A stretch of 64,000 bases of DNA from Eubacteriales bacterium. GTDB taxonomy: Bacteria > Bacillota > Clostridia > Oscillospirales > CAG-382. The notes beneath the pieces were generated by a model that saw only the letters and a program-made list of their open reading frames with translations, was not told the origin of the DNA and searched no databases. Both the position numbers and the translations under genes were made by a program. The stretch lies in NCBI GenBank assembly GCA_028705495.1, contig JAQWDK010000007.1, positions 1 through 64,000 on the forward strand, given 5' to 3'. This document shows positions 32,710 to 42,784 of this stretch, in pieces; position 1 is the stretch's first letter, and every line of letters starts with the position of its first letter.

Positions 32710-35299
32710 AACAACAGAAGAGCTTAATAATGCTTTCGCTGATATAAGACAGTCGCAAAGAGAATTTGCGACATATTCTCAAGAAAAAGTGGACAAAATT
32801 TTCCTTGCTGCAGCTTCCGCCGCGGATAAGGAGAGACTTCCCCTTGCGAAATTAGCAGTAGAAGAAACAGGAATGGGCGTTGTAGAAGATAAGGTCATTA
32901 AGAACCATTTCGCATCAGAATATATATATAACGCTTATAGAAATGTAAAAACCTGCGGTGTTATCGAAGAAGATAAATCCTATGGCATCAAGAAGATTGC
33001 GGAACCTGTCGGTGTTATCGCAGCCGTTATACCCACAACAAACCCCACATCTACCGCTATTTTCAAGACGCTTATCGCTCTCAAGACAAGGAATGCGATA
33101 ATCATCAGTCCCCATCCGAGAGCGAAGAAAAGCACAATCGCAGCTGCAAAAGTTGTTCTTGAAGCAGCGGTTACCGCAGGAGCTCCCGAAGGCATAATCA
33201 AGTGGATTGACACTCCGAGCCTTGAGCTGACTAATCTCGTTATGAAGGAGTCCGACATCATCCTTGCAACCGGTGGCCCCGGTATGGTTAAAGCGGCATA
33301 TTCGAGCGGTAAACCCGCTGTCGGTGTCGGTGCCGGTAACACACCTGCGATAATCGATGAAACAGCTGATATTGTCCTTGCCGTCAACTCCATCATCCAC
33401 TCAAAGACTTTCGACAACGGTATGATATGCGCATCAGAACAATCTGTAATCGTACTTGAAAAAATATACCGCAAGGTAAAAAAGGAATTCGCCGACAGAG
33501 GTTGCTATTTCCTTAACGAAGAAGAAACGGAAAAAGTCAGAAAGACAATTTTGGTAAACGGCGCACTTAACGCTAAAATCGTGGGGCAGAAAGCCAACAC
33601 AATCGCCACACTCGCAGGAATTATCGTTCCCGAGGACACAAAGATTCTCATCGGTGAGGTAGAAAGTGTTGAACTTTCAGAAGAATTCGCTCACGAAAAG
33701 CTGTCCCCCGTTCTCGCCTTGTATAAAGCAGATGATATAAACGACGCATTTGACAAAGCTGAAAAGCTTGTCGCTGACGGCGGTTACGGTCACACCTCGG
33801 CAATTTACCTCAACGAGATTACCGAAAAAGAAAAGGTTGCGCAGTTCGCTTCCCGTATGAAGACCTGCCGTATTCTTGTCAACACTCCTTCCTCCCATGG
33901 TGGAATCGGCGACCTTTACAACTTTGCTCTCGCACCGTCTTTGACACTCGGTTGCGGTTCATGGGGCGGAAACTCAGTTTCCGAAAACGTAGGTGTAAAA
34001 CACCTGCTTAATATAAAAACCGTCGCTGAGAGGAGAGAAAATATGCTTTGGTTCCGTGCTCCCGAAAAGATTTATCTGAAAAAAGGCTGTCTGCCTGTTG
34101 CACTTTCAGAACTGAAAGATGTTATGAATAAGAAGAAAGCTTTTGTCGTAACCGACAGCTTCCTTTACAGCAGCGGTCATATTAAACCGATAATAGATAA
34201 GCTTGACGAGATGGGTATTCGTCACACCTGCTTCTACAATGTTGAACCCGACCCGACACTCGCTTGCGCCGAAGAAGGTGCAGCACAGATGAGAAGCTTT
34301 GAACCCGATGTTATCATAGCAGTAGGCGGCGGCTCAGCAATGGACGCGGCGAAGATCATGTGGGTAATGTACGAGCATCCCGATGCTGTATTCGCGGACA
34401 TGGCAATGAGATTCTCCGATATCCGAAAGAGAATATACACCTTCCCGAAGATGGGTCAGAAGGCTTACTTTGTCGCAATTTCAACCTCAGCAGGTACCGG
34501 TTCAGAAGTTACACCTTTTGCGGTTATAACTGACCAGAACACAGGTGTAAAATATCCCCTTGCAGACTACGAACTGATGCCCAATATGGCGATAATTGAT
34601 GCTGATTTGCATATGACAGCACCTAAAGGACTTACTGCCTCATCTGGTATAGATGCGCTGACTCACGCCCTTGAAGCATACGCTTCAATGCTTGCAACCG
34701 ACTACACCGATGCCCTTGCGCTCCGCAGCCTGAAGATGATATTCGAATATCTGCCCGCTGCTTACGAGAACGGTTTGACCGACCCGAGGGCGAGGGAGAA
34801 GATGGCTGATGCTGCGACAATTGCGGGTATGGCTTTTGCAAACTCCTTCCTTGGCATTTGCCACTCTATGGCACACAAGCTCGGTGCGTTCCACCACCTG
34901 CCCCACGGCGTTGCAAATGCGCTGATGATCGAGGAAACAATGCGCTTCAACGCTTCTGAAAAGCCGGTGAAGATGGGAACATTCTCACAGTACGCTTATC
35001 CCCACACAAGAGCAAGATATGCTGAAATTGCTGACTCACTCGGACTCGGTGGCAAGAACGAAGAAGAAAAACTTGAAAACCTTATCTCTGCTGTAAACGC
35101 ACTCAAAGAGAAAGTCGGCATCAAAAAGACAATCAAAGATTATGGTGTTGATGAAGCGGATTTTCTTGCAAGGCTTAATGATATGACAGAGCAAGCATTT
35201 GATGACCAGTGTACAGGCGCAAACCCTCGATATCCTCTTATGAGCGAGATTAAACAGATGTACCTGAACGCATACAGCGGTGAGCGTAAGGAAATATAA
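32687..35299 (+). CDS. adhE: Bifunctional aldehyde/alcohol dehydrogenase AdhE
   Basis: An 870-aa fusion that reduces acetyl-CoA to acetaldehyde and then ethanol, reoxidising two NADH. The N-terminal CoA-acylating aldehyde dehydrogenase (about 1-440) has the NAD-binding TGGPGMVKAAYSSGKPAVGVG and the nucleophile Cys in DNGMICASEQSV; the C-terminal iron alcohol dehydrogenase (about 450-865) has VGGGSAMDAAKIMW, SAGTGSEVTPFAV and metal-ligand His in LGICHSMAHKLGAFHHLPHG. Length is normal and AAGGAG precedes the ATG. It lies beside the hydrogenase cluster and rex, so it is likely controlled by NADH/NAD+ through Rex. Confidence 0.98.
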   Translation: MKQYKKIETTEELNNAFADIRQSQREFATYSQEKVDKIFLAAASAADKERLPLAKLAVEETGMGVVEDKVIKNHFASEYIYNAYRNVKTCGVIEEDKSYGIKKIAEPVGVIAAVIPTTNPTSTAIFKTLIALKTRNAIIISPHPRAKKSTIAAAKVVLEAAVTAGAPEGIIKWIDTPSLELTNLVMKESDIILATGGPGMVKAAYSSGKPAVGVGAGNTPAIIDETADIVLAVNSIIHSKTFDNGMICASEQSVIVLEKIYRKVKKEFADRGCYFLNEEETEKVRKTILVNGALNAKIVGQKANTIATLAGIIVPEDTKILIGEVESVELSEEFAHEKLSPVLALYKADDINDAFDKAEKLVADGGYGHTSAIYLNEITEKEKVAQFASRMKTCRILVNTPSSHGGIGDLYNFALAPSLTLGCGSWGGNSVSENVGVKHLLNIKTVAERRENMLWFRAPEKIYLKKGCLPVALSELKDVMNKKKAFVVTDSFLYSSGHIKPIIDKLDEMGIRHTCFYNVEPDPTLACAEEGAAQMRSFEPDVIIAVGGGSAMDAAKIMWVMYEHPDAVFADMAMRFSDIRKRIYTFPKMGQKAYFVAISTSAGTGSEVTPFAVITDQNTGVKYPLADYELMPNMAIIDADLHMTAPKGLTASSGIDALTHALEAYASMLATDYTDALALRSLKMIFEYLPAAYENGLTDPRAREKMADAATIAGMAFANSFLGICHSMAHKLGAFHHLPHGVANALMIEETMRFNASEKPVKMGTFSQYAYPHTRARYAEIADSLGLGGKNEEEKLENLISAVNALKEKVGIKKTIKDYGVDEADFLARLNDMTEQAFDDQCTGANPRYPLMSEIKQMYLNAYSGERKEI

Positions 35300-35338
35300 G
35301 CATAACTGCGATATCAAAGATGCATAACTTAAAAAATG

Positions 35339-35351
35339 TTGTGTTAAACAA
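35339..35351 (+). promoter_or_regulatory. Possible weak Rex-like dyad before the hydrogenase operon
   Basis: TTGTGTTAAACAA (35339-35351) is a dyad TTGT-N5-ACAA, about 50 bp before the sensory hydrogenase gene. It partly resembles Rex sites (TTGTTAA-N4-TTAACAA) but is 5 nt too short; the nearby rex gene is the only reason to mention it. Confidence 0.2.
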
Positions 35352-35403
35352 ACATTTACCAGAACTTAATTAATTAAGTGTACAGTAAGATTGGAAAGAT
35401 GAT

Positions 35404-37080
35404 ATGGAAGAGTACCTGAAGCTGAAAAAGTCGAACTGCAAAAACTGCTACAAATGTATCAGAAGCTGCTCAGTGAAATCAATCCGCTTTTCCGATAACC
35501 AAGCAAATATAATTTCCGATGATTGTGTGCTTTGCGGTCACTGCTTTACAGTATGTCCGCAAAACGCAAAGGAAATAAGAAGCGATATCGACCAGGCAAA
35601 GACGCTAATCGAAAACTATCCCGTATATGTAAGCCTTGCTCCTTCATTTGTCTCAAGCTTCCGTGGCATGACACTGGAAGCTATGGACAAAGCACTCCGC
35701 GAACTTGGTTTCGCGGAGGCTGAGGAGACGGCGACGGGAGCGGAGAGGGTAGCAAGGGAATACGAGAAGTTAGTAGCCGAAGGGCGCAGAGATATTATTA
35801 TTTCTACCTGCTGTCAGACGGTAAATTTGCTTGTTCAAAAATATTATCCCGAACTTATTCACTGCTTAGCACCCGTTATTTCTCCGATGCAAGCTCACTG
35901 CCGTGACTTAAAAAACCGTAATCCCGGGGCAAAGACTGTGTTTATCGGGCCTTGTATTTCGAAAAAACAAGAAGTCGAAGTTTGTTCAGGGGATGTCGAT
36001 CTTGTGCTGACCTTTGAGGAGCTGTCTCTCTGGCTTGAAGGTGAACACAAAATGCCCGATCCAAATGAAGGTAAAACTAAACCCTTTAAAGCAAGGATGT
36101 TCCCGACATCTGGCGGTATCTTGGGGACAATGACTGCAAGGGACCCAAGTTATTCTTACATAGCCGTTGACGGGATTGAAAGCTGTATCGAAGCGCTCGG
36201 GGACATAAAAAGCGGGGAACTGCACAACTGTTTTATCGAGATGTCCGCTTGCCGCGGTAGCTGTATCAACGGGCCTGCAAAAATCGGAAACAAGAAAACA
36301 CCGCTTAAAGACTACATAACAGTGGCTCATTTTTCTGGTGAGGAGGAGTTTTACGATTCTTCTGAAAGACCGGAGTTTGGACTCGAGAAAAGCTTTTGCT
36401 CTCTATCTCAGAAAAAAGCAGCCTACACCGATTCCGCAATAACCGAAGTGCTAAGGAAGATAGGCAAAACAAAGCCCGAACATGAGCTGAACTGCGGTTC
36501 ATGCGGCTACAATACATGCCGTGAAAAAGCCGCGGCGGTACTTGAAGGAAAAGCGAATCTGACGATGTGTCTGCCGTTTCTAAAAGAGAAAGCGGAGAGC
36601 TTTTCCGATACGATTATAGGCCATACACCGAATGCGATTCTTGTTGTCAACGAGAACTACGAGGTTCAGATGGCGAACAAATCCGCTTGTGAGCTGCTGA
36701 GAATCAAGCTGTTTGACGAAATTAAGGGAGAACAGGTTGTTCGAGTCCTTGACCCGACACCGTTTATCGATGCCTGCCGTGATGGGAAAAACACCTATGG
36801 TAAAAAGGTGTTTCTCGCGGAGTACCGAAAACATGTTGAAATGACCGTTATATACGATAAAAAATACCATATTATAATTTGTCTGATGCGTGATGTGACA
36901 GAGGAGACCTTACAAGTGCAAAGCCGCAGAGAGCTCTCGCAAAAGACGATTGAAATAACCGATAAAGTTATCGAAAAACAGATGCGGACGGTTCAGGAAA
37001 TCGCCTCACTATTAGGTGAGACAACTGCTGAAACAAAAGTCGCGCTGACAAAGCTCAAGGAGTCGCTCAGAGATGGATGA
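35404..37080 (+). CDS. Sensory [FeFe]-hydrogenase (HydS-type) with PAS domain
   Basis: A 558-aa multi-cluster sensor. Domains: two-cluster ferredoxin (CKNCYKCIRSC, CVLCGHCFTVC, about 1-60); a divergent H-cluster domain (about 75-330) whose three motifs are STCCQT (instead of TSCCP), IGPCISKKQE and EMSACRGSC; a 4Fe-4S cluster (CGSCGYNTC...C, about 362-395); and a PAS domain (about 400-505) with a helical tail. This matches group C hydrogenases thought to sense H2 or redox state. It overlaps by 8 bp a SpoIIE-type phosphatase gene and lies directly upstream of hydCBA. Confidence 0.88.
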   Translation: MEEYLKLKKSNCKNCYKCIRSCSVKSIRFSDNQANIISDDCVLCGHCFTVCPQNAKEIRSDIDQAKTLIENYPVYVSLAPSFVSSFRGMTLEAMDKALRELGFAEAEETATGAERVAREYEKLVAEGRRDIIISTCCQTVNLLVQKYYPELIHCLAPVISPMQAHCRDLKNRNPGAKTVFIGPCISKKQEVEVCSGDVDLVLTFEELSLWLEGEHKMPDPNEGKTKPFKARMFPTSGGILGTMTARDPSYSYIAVDGIESCIEALGDIKSGELHNCFIEMSACRGSCINGPAKIGNKKTPLKDYITVAHFSGEEEFYDSSERPEFGLEKSFCSLSQKKAAYTDSAITEVLRKIGKTKPEHELNCGSCGYNTCREKAAAVLEGKANLTMCLPFLKEKAESFSDTIIGHTPNAILVVNENYEVQMANKSACELLRIKLFDEIKGEQVVRVLDPTPFIDACRDGKNTYGKKVFLAEYRKHVEMTVIYDKKYHIIICLMRDVTEETLQVQSRRELSQKTIEITDKVIEKQMRTVQEIASLLGETTAETKVALTKLKESLRDG

Positions 37081-38248
37081 ATACTGCGTTGATACCGGAT
37101 ACATATCGCTAAACAAATCCGGCGAACTGCTCTGTGGCGACCATATCGAAGAAACCACGGATGAATTTTCACCGTCTACAATTGTTCTCGCAGACGGTAT
37201 GGGCAGCGGTGTTAAGGCTTGCATACTCTCAACCCTTACCTCGAAGATACTTTCGACGATGATATCGAATGCGATGCCAACACAAGAGTGCATAGAAACA
37301 GTCGCATCAACCCTTCCGATATGTAAAACCCTCGGCGTTGCATATTCGACATTTACCGTCATTAGAATAACAGAACGACGAACAGCGGAGATAATACAGT
37401 ACGACAACCCGAAGGTTATTATGATAAGGGAAGGAAAAAGCTGTGACTATCCTGTAATAACCGAAACGGTTGCCGGGAAACAGATACTAAAATCAAAGAT
37501 TGAACTCAAGGAAAACGACCTATTTGTCGCAATGAGTGACGGTGCGGTCCATGCAGGTGTCGGTGGTAAGCTCAATTTCGGCTGGAGCAGGGAGGATATA
37601 ATCAGTTTCCTCGAAAGCGTCTATGACAGCTCATTTACCGCAAAAACGCTAAGTACGATACTTGCCGAACAATGCTCTGAGCTTTATGGCGGAGAACCGG
37701 GTGACGACACAACCATCTGCAGTATAAAAATCCGAAAGAGAAGACAGGTGAACCTCCTTATCGGTCCACCGGAAAAACCTTCGGATGTCGACAAGATGAT
37801 GTCGCTGTTCTTCTCAAAAGAGGGCAAGCGCATTGTCTGCGGAGGTACAACATCCACACTTGCCGCCGACTACCTGAACAAACCGCTTATATCCGCGCTG
37901 CCGCTTTATGTAGATCCGGAAATACCGCCAACGGCTGCAATCGAAGGCGTTGACCTTGTGACTGAGGGAGTTATTACAATTAGCCGCGTTGTCGAATACG
38001 CAAGGGACTATATCTCTGAGAACCGCCGTTATGCGCAGTGGAGCTACGGCAAGGACGGCGCCTCCCTTGTGGCGAGGATGTTATTTGAAGAAGCGACCGA
38101 CATCAATTTCTTTGTCGGCAAAGCGATGAACCCAGCGCATCAGAACCCTAAGCTGCCCGAAGGTTTTAATATAAAAACAAGATTAATCTCAGAGCTATCC
38201 GTTTGTCTTGAAAAGATGGGAAAGAAGACTAAGGTGAGTTATTTTTAA
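37073..38248 (+). CDS. SpoIIE-type PP2C serine phosphatase with C-terminal extension
   Basis: A 391-aa cytosolic protein. Residues about 1-225 form a PP2C/SpoIIE phosphatase (LADGMGSGVKA, FVAMSDGAVHAGVG, GDDTTICSIKI carry the metal-binding aspartates). The C-terminal ~165 residues (LLIGPPEKPSDVDKMM..., GGTTSTLAADYL) are an extension found with hydrogenase-linked phosphatases. It is translationally coupled to the sensory hydrogenase, so it probably passes that signal on by dephosphorylating a protein partner, perhaps to control hydrogenase expression. The partner is not visible here. Confidence 0.85.
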   Translation: MDEYCVDTGYISLNKSGELLCGDHIEETTDEFSPSTIVLADGMGSGVKACILSTLTSKILSTMISNAMPTQECIETVASTLPICKTLGVAYSTFTVIRITERRTAEIIQYDNPKVIMIREGKSCDYPVITETVAGKQILKSKIELKENDLFVAMSDGAVHAGVGGKLNFGWSREDIISFLESVYDSSFTAKTLSTILAEQCSELYGGEPGDDTTICSIKIRKRRQVNLLIGPPEKPSDVDKMMSLFFSKEGKRIVCGGTTSTLAADYLNKPLISALPLYVDPEIPPTAAIEGVDLVTEGVITISRVVEYARDYISENRRYAQWSYGKDGASLVARMLFEEATDINFFVGKAMNPAHQNPKLPEGFNIKTRLISELSVCLEKMGKKTKVSYF

Positions 38249-38311
38249 TGGAAAGTTGAAAGTATTAAAATAGGCTATTTGAGTGATAAAAATAAAAAAT
38301 TGGAGAGTAGT

Positions 38312-38788
38312 ATGAATCAAAGTTTTGACATGAAGAAAGTCGACGAAATTATCGACTCCTACGGGGCTTCCCAAAGCTCCGTAATTGCTGTTCTGCAGGA
38401 GATACAGGAGCATTACCGTTATCTTCCTAAGGAAGTGTTCTCCCGGATTGCCAAAAGACTCGGCGTGAGCGAAGCGCGCGTTTACAGCGTTGCGACCTTT
38501 TATGAAAATTTCTCTCTTGAGCCTAAGGGCAAGTTCATCATCAAAGTGTGCGATGGTACAGCTTGCCATGTTCGCAAGAGCATCCCGATTCTTGAGCGCC
38601 TGCGCTCCGAGCTGAAACTCACCGACAAGAAGAAAACAACCGATGACTTAGGTTTTACCGTCGAAACAGTTTCATGCCTTGGCGCTTGCGGACTTGCACC
38701 TGTTATAACGGTAAACGATAAGGTTTATCCCGCAATGACACCGGATAAGGTGACGGAGTTATTAGAGCAGTTAAAAGAACAGAAATAA
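38312..38788 (+). CDS. hydC: Electron-bifurcating hydrogenase subunit HydC (NuoE-like)
   Basis: A 158-aa thioredoxin-like [2Fe-2S] protein of the NuoE family. The ligands appear as CDGTACHVRKS and CLGACGLAP; the N-terminal helical part (IIDSYGASQSSVIAVLQEIQEHYRYLP, cut here) is typical. In HydABC it passes electrons with the NuoF-like subunit. ATG 38312 is chosen because GGAGAG is 6 nt upstream; ATG/GTG at 38279 has no site. It is followed by hydB after 23 nt. Confidence 0.93.
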   Translation: MNQSFDMKKVDEIIDSYGASQSSVIAVLQEIQEHYRYLPKEVFSRIAKRLGVSEARVYSVATFYENFSLEPKGKFIIKVCDGTACHVRKSIPILERLRSELKLTDKKKTTDDLGFTVETVSCLGACGLAPVITVNDKVYPAMTPDKVTELLEQLKEQK

Positions 38789-38811
38789 TAATCGGGAAGG
38801 AACAAAAATCT

Positions 38812-40716
38812 ATGATAAAAACAAGACAGGAACTGCAAAACTTGCGTGACAAGTACATAAAAGCAGGGGCTGCCCAAAAAAGTAAAATCCTCATCTGTGC
38901 CGGAACGGGCTGTGTTTCGGGCGGTTCTCTTGAGATATTCGATAAACTAAGCGAAATTATGGAAAAACGCGGTGTTCCGTGCTCACTCGAACTTGTGCAT
39001 GAAGACGAGGGCGACATATCCCTCTGCTGTGACGGTAAGGAACATATAGGGCTAAAAAAGAGCGGTTGTCACGGTTTTTGCGAGATGGGACCACTTGTGA
39101 GAATAGAACCACAGGGTTGGCTCTATGTTAAAGTTGGACTTGATGACTGTGAAGAAATCATCGATGAAACAATTATCGCAGGCAGACATATTGCAAGACT
39201 TGCATATAAGCAAGGGGATGGCAGCGTTTGCAAAAAGCAGGACGACATACCTTTCTACAAAAAACAGACAAGAATGATACTCCAAGACTGCGGACATATC
39301 GATGCGACATCAATAAACGAATATTTTGCGATCGGCGGTTATTCAGCTTTTGAAAAAGCACTTTTTGATATGACACAGGATGAAATCATAAATGAAGTGA
39401 CCGAAGCTAATCTAAGAGGCAGGGGCGGCGGCGGATTCCCGGCAGGCCGTAAATGGGGGCAGGTTAAAAGACAGAAAGAAAAGAAGAGATATGTCGTCTG
39501 TAACGGTGATGAGGGCGACCCCGGCGCATTCATGGACAGGAGCATAATGGAAGGCGATCCCCATAGAATGCTTGAAGGCATGATGATTGCGGCACTCGCT
39601 TCCGGTTCGGACGAAGGTTACATATATGTCAGAGCGGAATATCCCCTTGCTGTCAGCCGTCTTAGAACAGCGATAGCGCAAGCGGAAAAGGTTGGACTCC
39701 TCGGCGACAATATCCTCGGCACAGATTTCAGTTTCAACCTTCACATCAGCAGAGGTGCAGGCGCATTTGTCTGCGGAGAGGGTTCCGCTCTCACAGCTTC
39801 AATCGAAGGCAAGCGTGGTATGCCGCGAGTAAAGCCTCCGAGAACCGTAGAAAACGGACTTTTTGATAAACCGACGGTGCTGAATAATGTCGAAACTTAC
39901 GCGAATGTACCGCTTATTATCGAAAAAGGCGCATCTTGGTACAAGAGCATAGGTACAGAAGGCAGTCCCGGCACAAAAGCATTTGCACTCACCGGCAATA
40001 TTGTCAACACCGGCCTTATCGAAGTTCCTATGGGAACAACGCTCAGAGAGGTTATTTTCGATATTGGCGGCGGTATGAGGGGCGGTAGAAAGTTCAAGGG
40101 CGTCCAAATCGGCGGCCCGTCGGGCGGATGTCTGACAGAAAAAGACCTCGACCTACCACTTGACTTTGACTCGCTCAAAAAAGCGGGTGCAATGATTGGC
40201 TCCGGCGGTCTTGTTGTTATGGATGACAGCTCATGCATGGTTGAAGTTGCGAGGTTCTTTATGAGTTTTACCCAGAACGAATCCTGCGGTAAATGTGTTC
40301 CCTGCAGAGAGGGCACAAAGCGTATGCTTGCGATACTTGAGCGCATAACCGAAGGCGAAGGCAGAGAGGGCGACATCGAACTCCTTGAGGAACTTGCTGA
40401 CACAATTTCAGCCACAGCACTCTGCGGTCTTGGTAAAACGGCTGCTTTCCCGGTTGTCAGTACAATTAAAAACTTTAGAGATGAATATGAGGCTCATGTA
40501 TGTGATAAACGCTGTCCTGCCGGAGCTTGTCAGAAGCTAAAACAGATTGTGATCGATGCAGCGCTTTGCAAGGGCTGTTCAAAATGCATGAGAAGCTGTC
40601 CTGTAGGCGCTATTAGCGGTAAGGTTAAAGAGCCGTTTGTTATAGATTCGGAAAAATGCATCAAATGCGGTGCTTGTCTTACAACATGTCCGTTCCATGC
40701 GATAACCGAAAGCTGA
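38812..40716 (+). CDS. hydB: Electron-bifurcating hydrogenase subunit HydB (NuoF-like)
   Basis: A 634-aa flavoprotein. Order: N-terminal thioredoxin-like [2Fe-2S] domain (CAGTGC, CHGFC), NuoF core with NADH/FMN sites (RGRGGGGFPAGRKW, CNGDEGDPGAFMDR), SLBB, the 4Fe-4S motif ESCGKCVPCREGTKRM, and a C-terminal two-cluster ferredoxin (CKGCSKCMRSCP, CIKCGACLTTCP). It oxidises NADH at FMN, and in the complex couples NADH and reduced ferredoxin oxidation to H2 formation. Length and order are normal. Confidence 0.95.
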   Translation: MIKTRQELQNLRDKYIKAGAAQKSKILICAGTGCVSGGSLEIFDKLSEIMEKRGVPCSLELVHEDEGDISLCCDGKEHIGLKKSGCHGFCEMGPLVRIEPQGWLYVKVGLDDCEEIIDETIIAGRHIARLAYKQGDGSVCKKQDDIPFYKKQTRMILQDCGHIDATSINEYFAIGGYSAFEKALFDMTQDEIINEVTEANLRGRGGGGFPAGRKWGQVKRQKEKKRYVVCNGDEGDPGAFMDRSIMEGDPHRMLEGMMIAALASGSDEGYIYVRAEYPLAVSRLRTAIAQAEKVGLLGDNILGTDFSFNLHISRGAGAFVCGEGSALTASIEGKRGMPRVKPPRTVENGLFDKPTVLNNVETYANVPLIIEKGASWYKSIGTEGSPGTKAFALTGNIVNTGLIEVPMGTTLREVIFDIGGGMRGGRKFKGVQIGGPSGGCLTEKDLDLPLDFDSLKKAGAMIGSGGLVVMDDSSCMVEVARFFMSFTQNESCGKCVPCREGTKRMLAILERITEGEGREGDIELLEELADTISATALCGLGKTAAFPVVSTIKNFRDEYEAHVCDKRCPAGACQKLKQIVIDAALCKGCSKCMRSCPVGAISGKVKEPFVIDSEKCIKCGACLTTCPFHAITES

Positions 40717-40738
40717 CGAAGAAAGGAAGAAGCCCTTT

Positions 40739-42445
40739 ATGGAAAACAGAAAAAATTATATGATTATAGACGGGATTCCCGTTGAAATAGAAGGCGAAAA
40801 GAATGTCCTTGAGCTCATACGCAAAGTGAATATCAAGCTACCGACATTTTGCTACCATTCCGAGCTTTCAATCTATGGAGCTTGCCGTATGTGTATGGTC
40901 GAGAACCAGTGGGGCGGACTTGATGCCGCTTGCTCGACGATACCTAAAGCGGGCATGGAGATAAAGACAAACACAGTCAGACTCCGCAAATACCGTAAAA
41001 ACATCCTCGAGCTGCTTCTTGCTAACCACTGCCGCGACTGCACGACATGTAACAACAACGGAAAATGTAAGCTTCAGGATTTAGCTATGAGGTTCGGAAT
41101 TGACCGCGTTCGCTTCCCAAACACCGCCGAACATCCGAAAATCGACGATTCTTCGGTTTGTATCACAAGGGATGCTGCTAAGTGCATACTTTGCGGCGAC
41201 TGTGTCAGAGTTTGCGACGAGATACAGAATGTAGGCGCGATTGATTTCGCTCATCGTGGCTCACAAATGACAATAAGCTGCGCTTTTGACCGTCCGATTG
41301 CAGAATCCAATTGTGTCGGCTGCGGACAGTGCGCTGCAGTTTGTCCGACGGGTGCGATTATTGTCAAGAACGACACACAAAAAGTATGGAACGCTCTCGA
41401 CGACAAGGACACGAAGGTGACTGTTCAGATAGCCCCGGCTGTTCGTGTAGCGATGGGAAAAGAGCTGGGTGTGCCGGAGGGTGAAAACTCGATGGGTAAA
41501 ATCGTCGCCACACTCCGCCGTATGGGATTTGACGAGGTTTACGACACCTCTGTCGGCGCTGACCTTACTGTTCTTGAAGAATCAAACGAATTTTTAAAGA
41601 AGCTTGAAGAAGGCGCAGATATGCCGCTGTTCACCTCCTGCTGTCCTGCTTGGGTTCAGTATTGTGAAAAGCACTACCCGGAGATGTTAGGCAATGTTTC
41701 GACCTGCCGTTCTCCGATGGAGATGTTCGCTTCAGTCATACACGAACAAAATAAAGCATCTACAAGAAAGCATTTTCATGTTGCGGTAATGCCCTGTACA
41801 GCTAAGAAATACGAATCCATCAGAGAGGAATTCGTCCTTGACGGTAAGAATCCTGTTGATGCGGTTATCACAACACAGGAATTTATCCAGATGATAAAGG
41901 AATCGGGCATTGTGTTCACAGAAATAGAGCCTGAAGCTGTCGATATGCCCTTCGGCGCATCTTCCGGCGCAGGAGTCATATTCGGTGTAACGGGCGGTGT
42001 TACCGAAGCGGTGCTTCGCAGAGTGTCTACCGACAAGTCCAAAACCTCGCTGTCCTCGATAATTTACCAAGGTGTTCGCGGTATGAACGGCGTTAAAGAA
42101 ACGACGGTTAAGTACGGGAATCGTGAACTCAGAATAGGAATTGTCAGCGGTCTTAAAAACGCAAGCGATTTGATTGAGAAAATCAAAGGCGGAGAACATT
42201 TCGATTTTGTCGAGGTTATGGCATGCCCGGGCGGCTGTATCAGCGGTGCGGGACAGCCGTATGTAAACTCCGATCTAAAGAAAAACCGCGGTGAGGGGCT
42301 TTATGCTTCTGATAAGCTCTGCAGTATCAAGCGCAGTGAAGAAAACCCTCTGATGATCGAGCTTTACAGCGGACTGCTCAAGGGTAGGGTTCATCATCTG
42401 CTACACACGGATTACCGTGTTACAGCTGATGTAAGTAAGAAATAA
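40739..42445 (+). CDS. hydA: [FeFe]-hydrogenase catalytic subunit HydA
   Basis: A 568-aa hydrogenase that makes or oxidises H2. N-terminal [2Fe-2S] domain (CYHSELSIYGACRMC), a His-Cys3 cluster (HCRDCTTCNNNGKC), two 4Fe-4S clusters (CILCGDCVRVC, CVGCGQCAAVC), and the full H-cluster signatures TSCCPAWV, MPCTAKKYE and MACPGGCISG. All catalytic residues are in place, unlike in the sensory hydrogenase upstream. Together with HydB and HydC it forms the bifurcating complex using NADH and ferredoxin. Confidence 0.97.
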   Translation: MENRKNYMIIDGIPVEIEGEKNVLELIRKVNIKLPTFCYHSELSIYGACRMCMVENQWGGLDAACSTIPKAGMEIKTNTVRLRKYRKNILELLLANHCRDCTTCNNNGKCKLQDLAMRFGIDRVRFPNTAEHPKIDDSSVCITRDAAKCILCGDCVRVCDEIQNVGAIDFAHRGSQMTISCAFDRPIAESNCVGCGQCAAVCPTGAIIVKNDTQKVWNALDDKDTKVTVQIAPAVRVAMGKELGVPEGENSMGKIVATLRRMGFDEVYDTSVGADLTVLEESNEFLKKLEEGADMPLFTSCCPAWVQYCEKHYPEMLGNVSTCRSPMEMFASVIHEQNKASTRKHFHVAVMPCTAKKYESIREEFVLDGKNPVDAVITTQEFIQMIKESGIVFTEIEPEAVDMPFGASSGAGVIFGVTGGVTEAVLRRVSTDKSKTSLSSIIYQGVRGMNGVKETTVKYGNRELRIGIVSGLKNASDLIEKIKGGEHFDFVEVMACPGGCISGAGQPYVNSDLKKNRGEGLYASDKLCSIKRSEENPLMIELYSGLLKGRVHHLLHTDYRVTADVSKK

Positions 42446-42520
42446 ATATATTGCACTTGAAAATCTTCACATTCCAATCTATAATAGACTTAACGAAAAA
42501 TCCATAGGAGAACGGACTTA

Positions 42521-42784
42521 ATGATTGAACTCAGCGTATGCGTAGGCTCCTCGTGCCATCTCAAGGGCTCATACAATGTCATTCAGACCTTCCAACAGCT
42601 GATTGAGGAATATAAACTCCACGACAAAATCAGCTTCAAAGCGGGGTTCTGTATGAAGAGTTGCGACCGTGAGGGTGTTGCGGTTTCGTTTTGCGGTGAA
42701 AAATACAGCGTTAAGCCGGAAGACGCGAGGGTGTTTTTCAAAAACACCATAGCAAAGGGATGTGAAGGTTTTCATGACAAATAA
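42521..42784 (+). CDS. Small [2Fe-2S] thioredoxin-like ferredoxin
   Basis: An 87-aa protein with four cysteines in a NuoE-like spacing (CVGSSCHLKGS and CMKSC), i.e. a minimal thioredoxin-like [2Fe-2S] ferredoxin. It probably serves as electron carrier or accessory for the hydrogenase encoded just upstream. A 75-bp gap separates it from hydA, and its end overlaps the aroQ start by 11 bp. Confidence 0.8.
   Translation: MIELSVCVGSSCHLKGSYNVIQTFQQLIEEYKLHDKISFKAGFCMKSCDREGVAVSFCGEKYSVKPEDARVFFKNTIAKGCEGFHDK

Noticed and set aside
35404-37080. Second catalytic [FeFe]-hydrogenase
   Set aside because: The first H-cluster motif lacks the TSCCP form and the protein carries a PAS domain, so a sensor is more likely.
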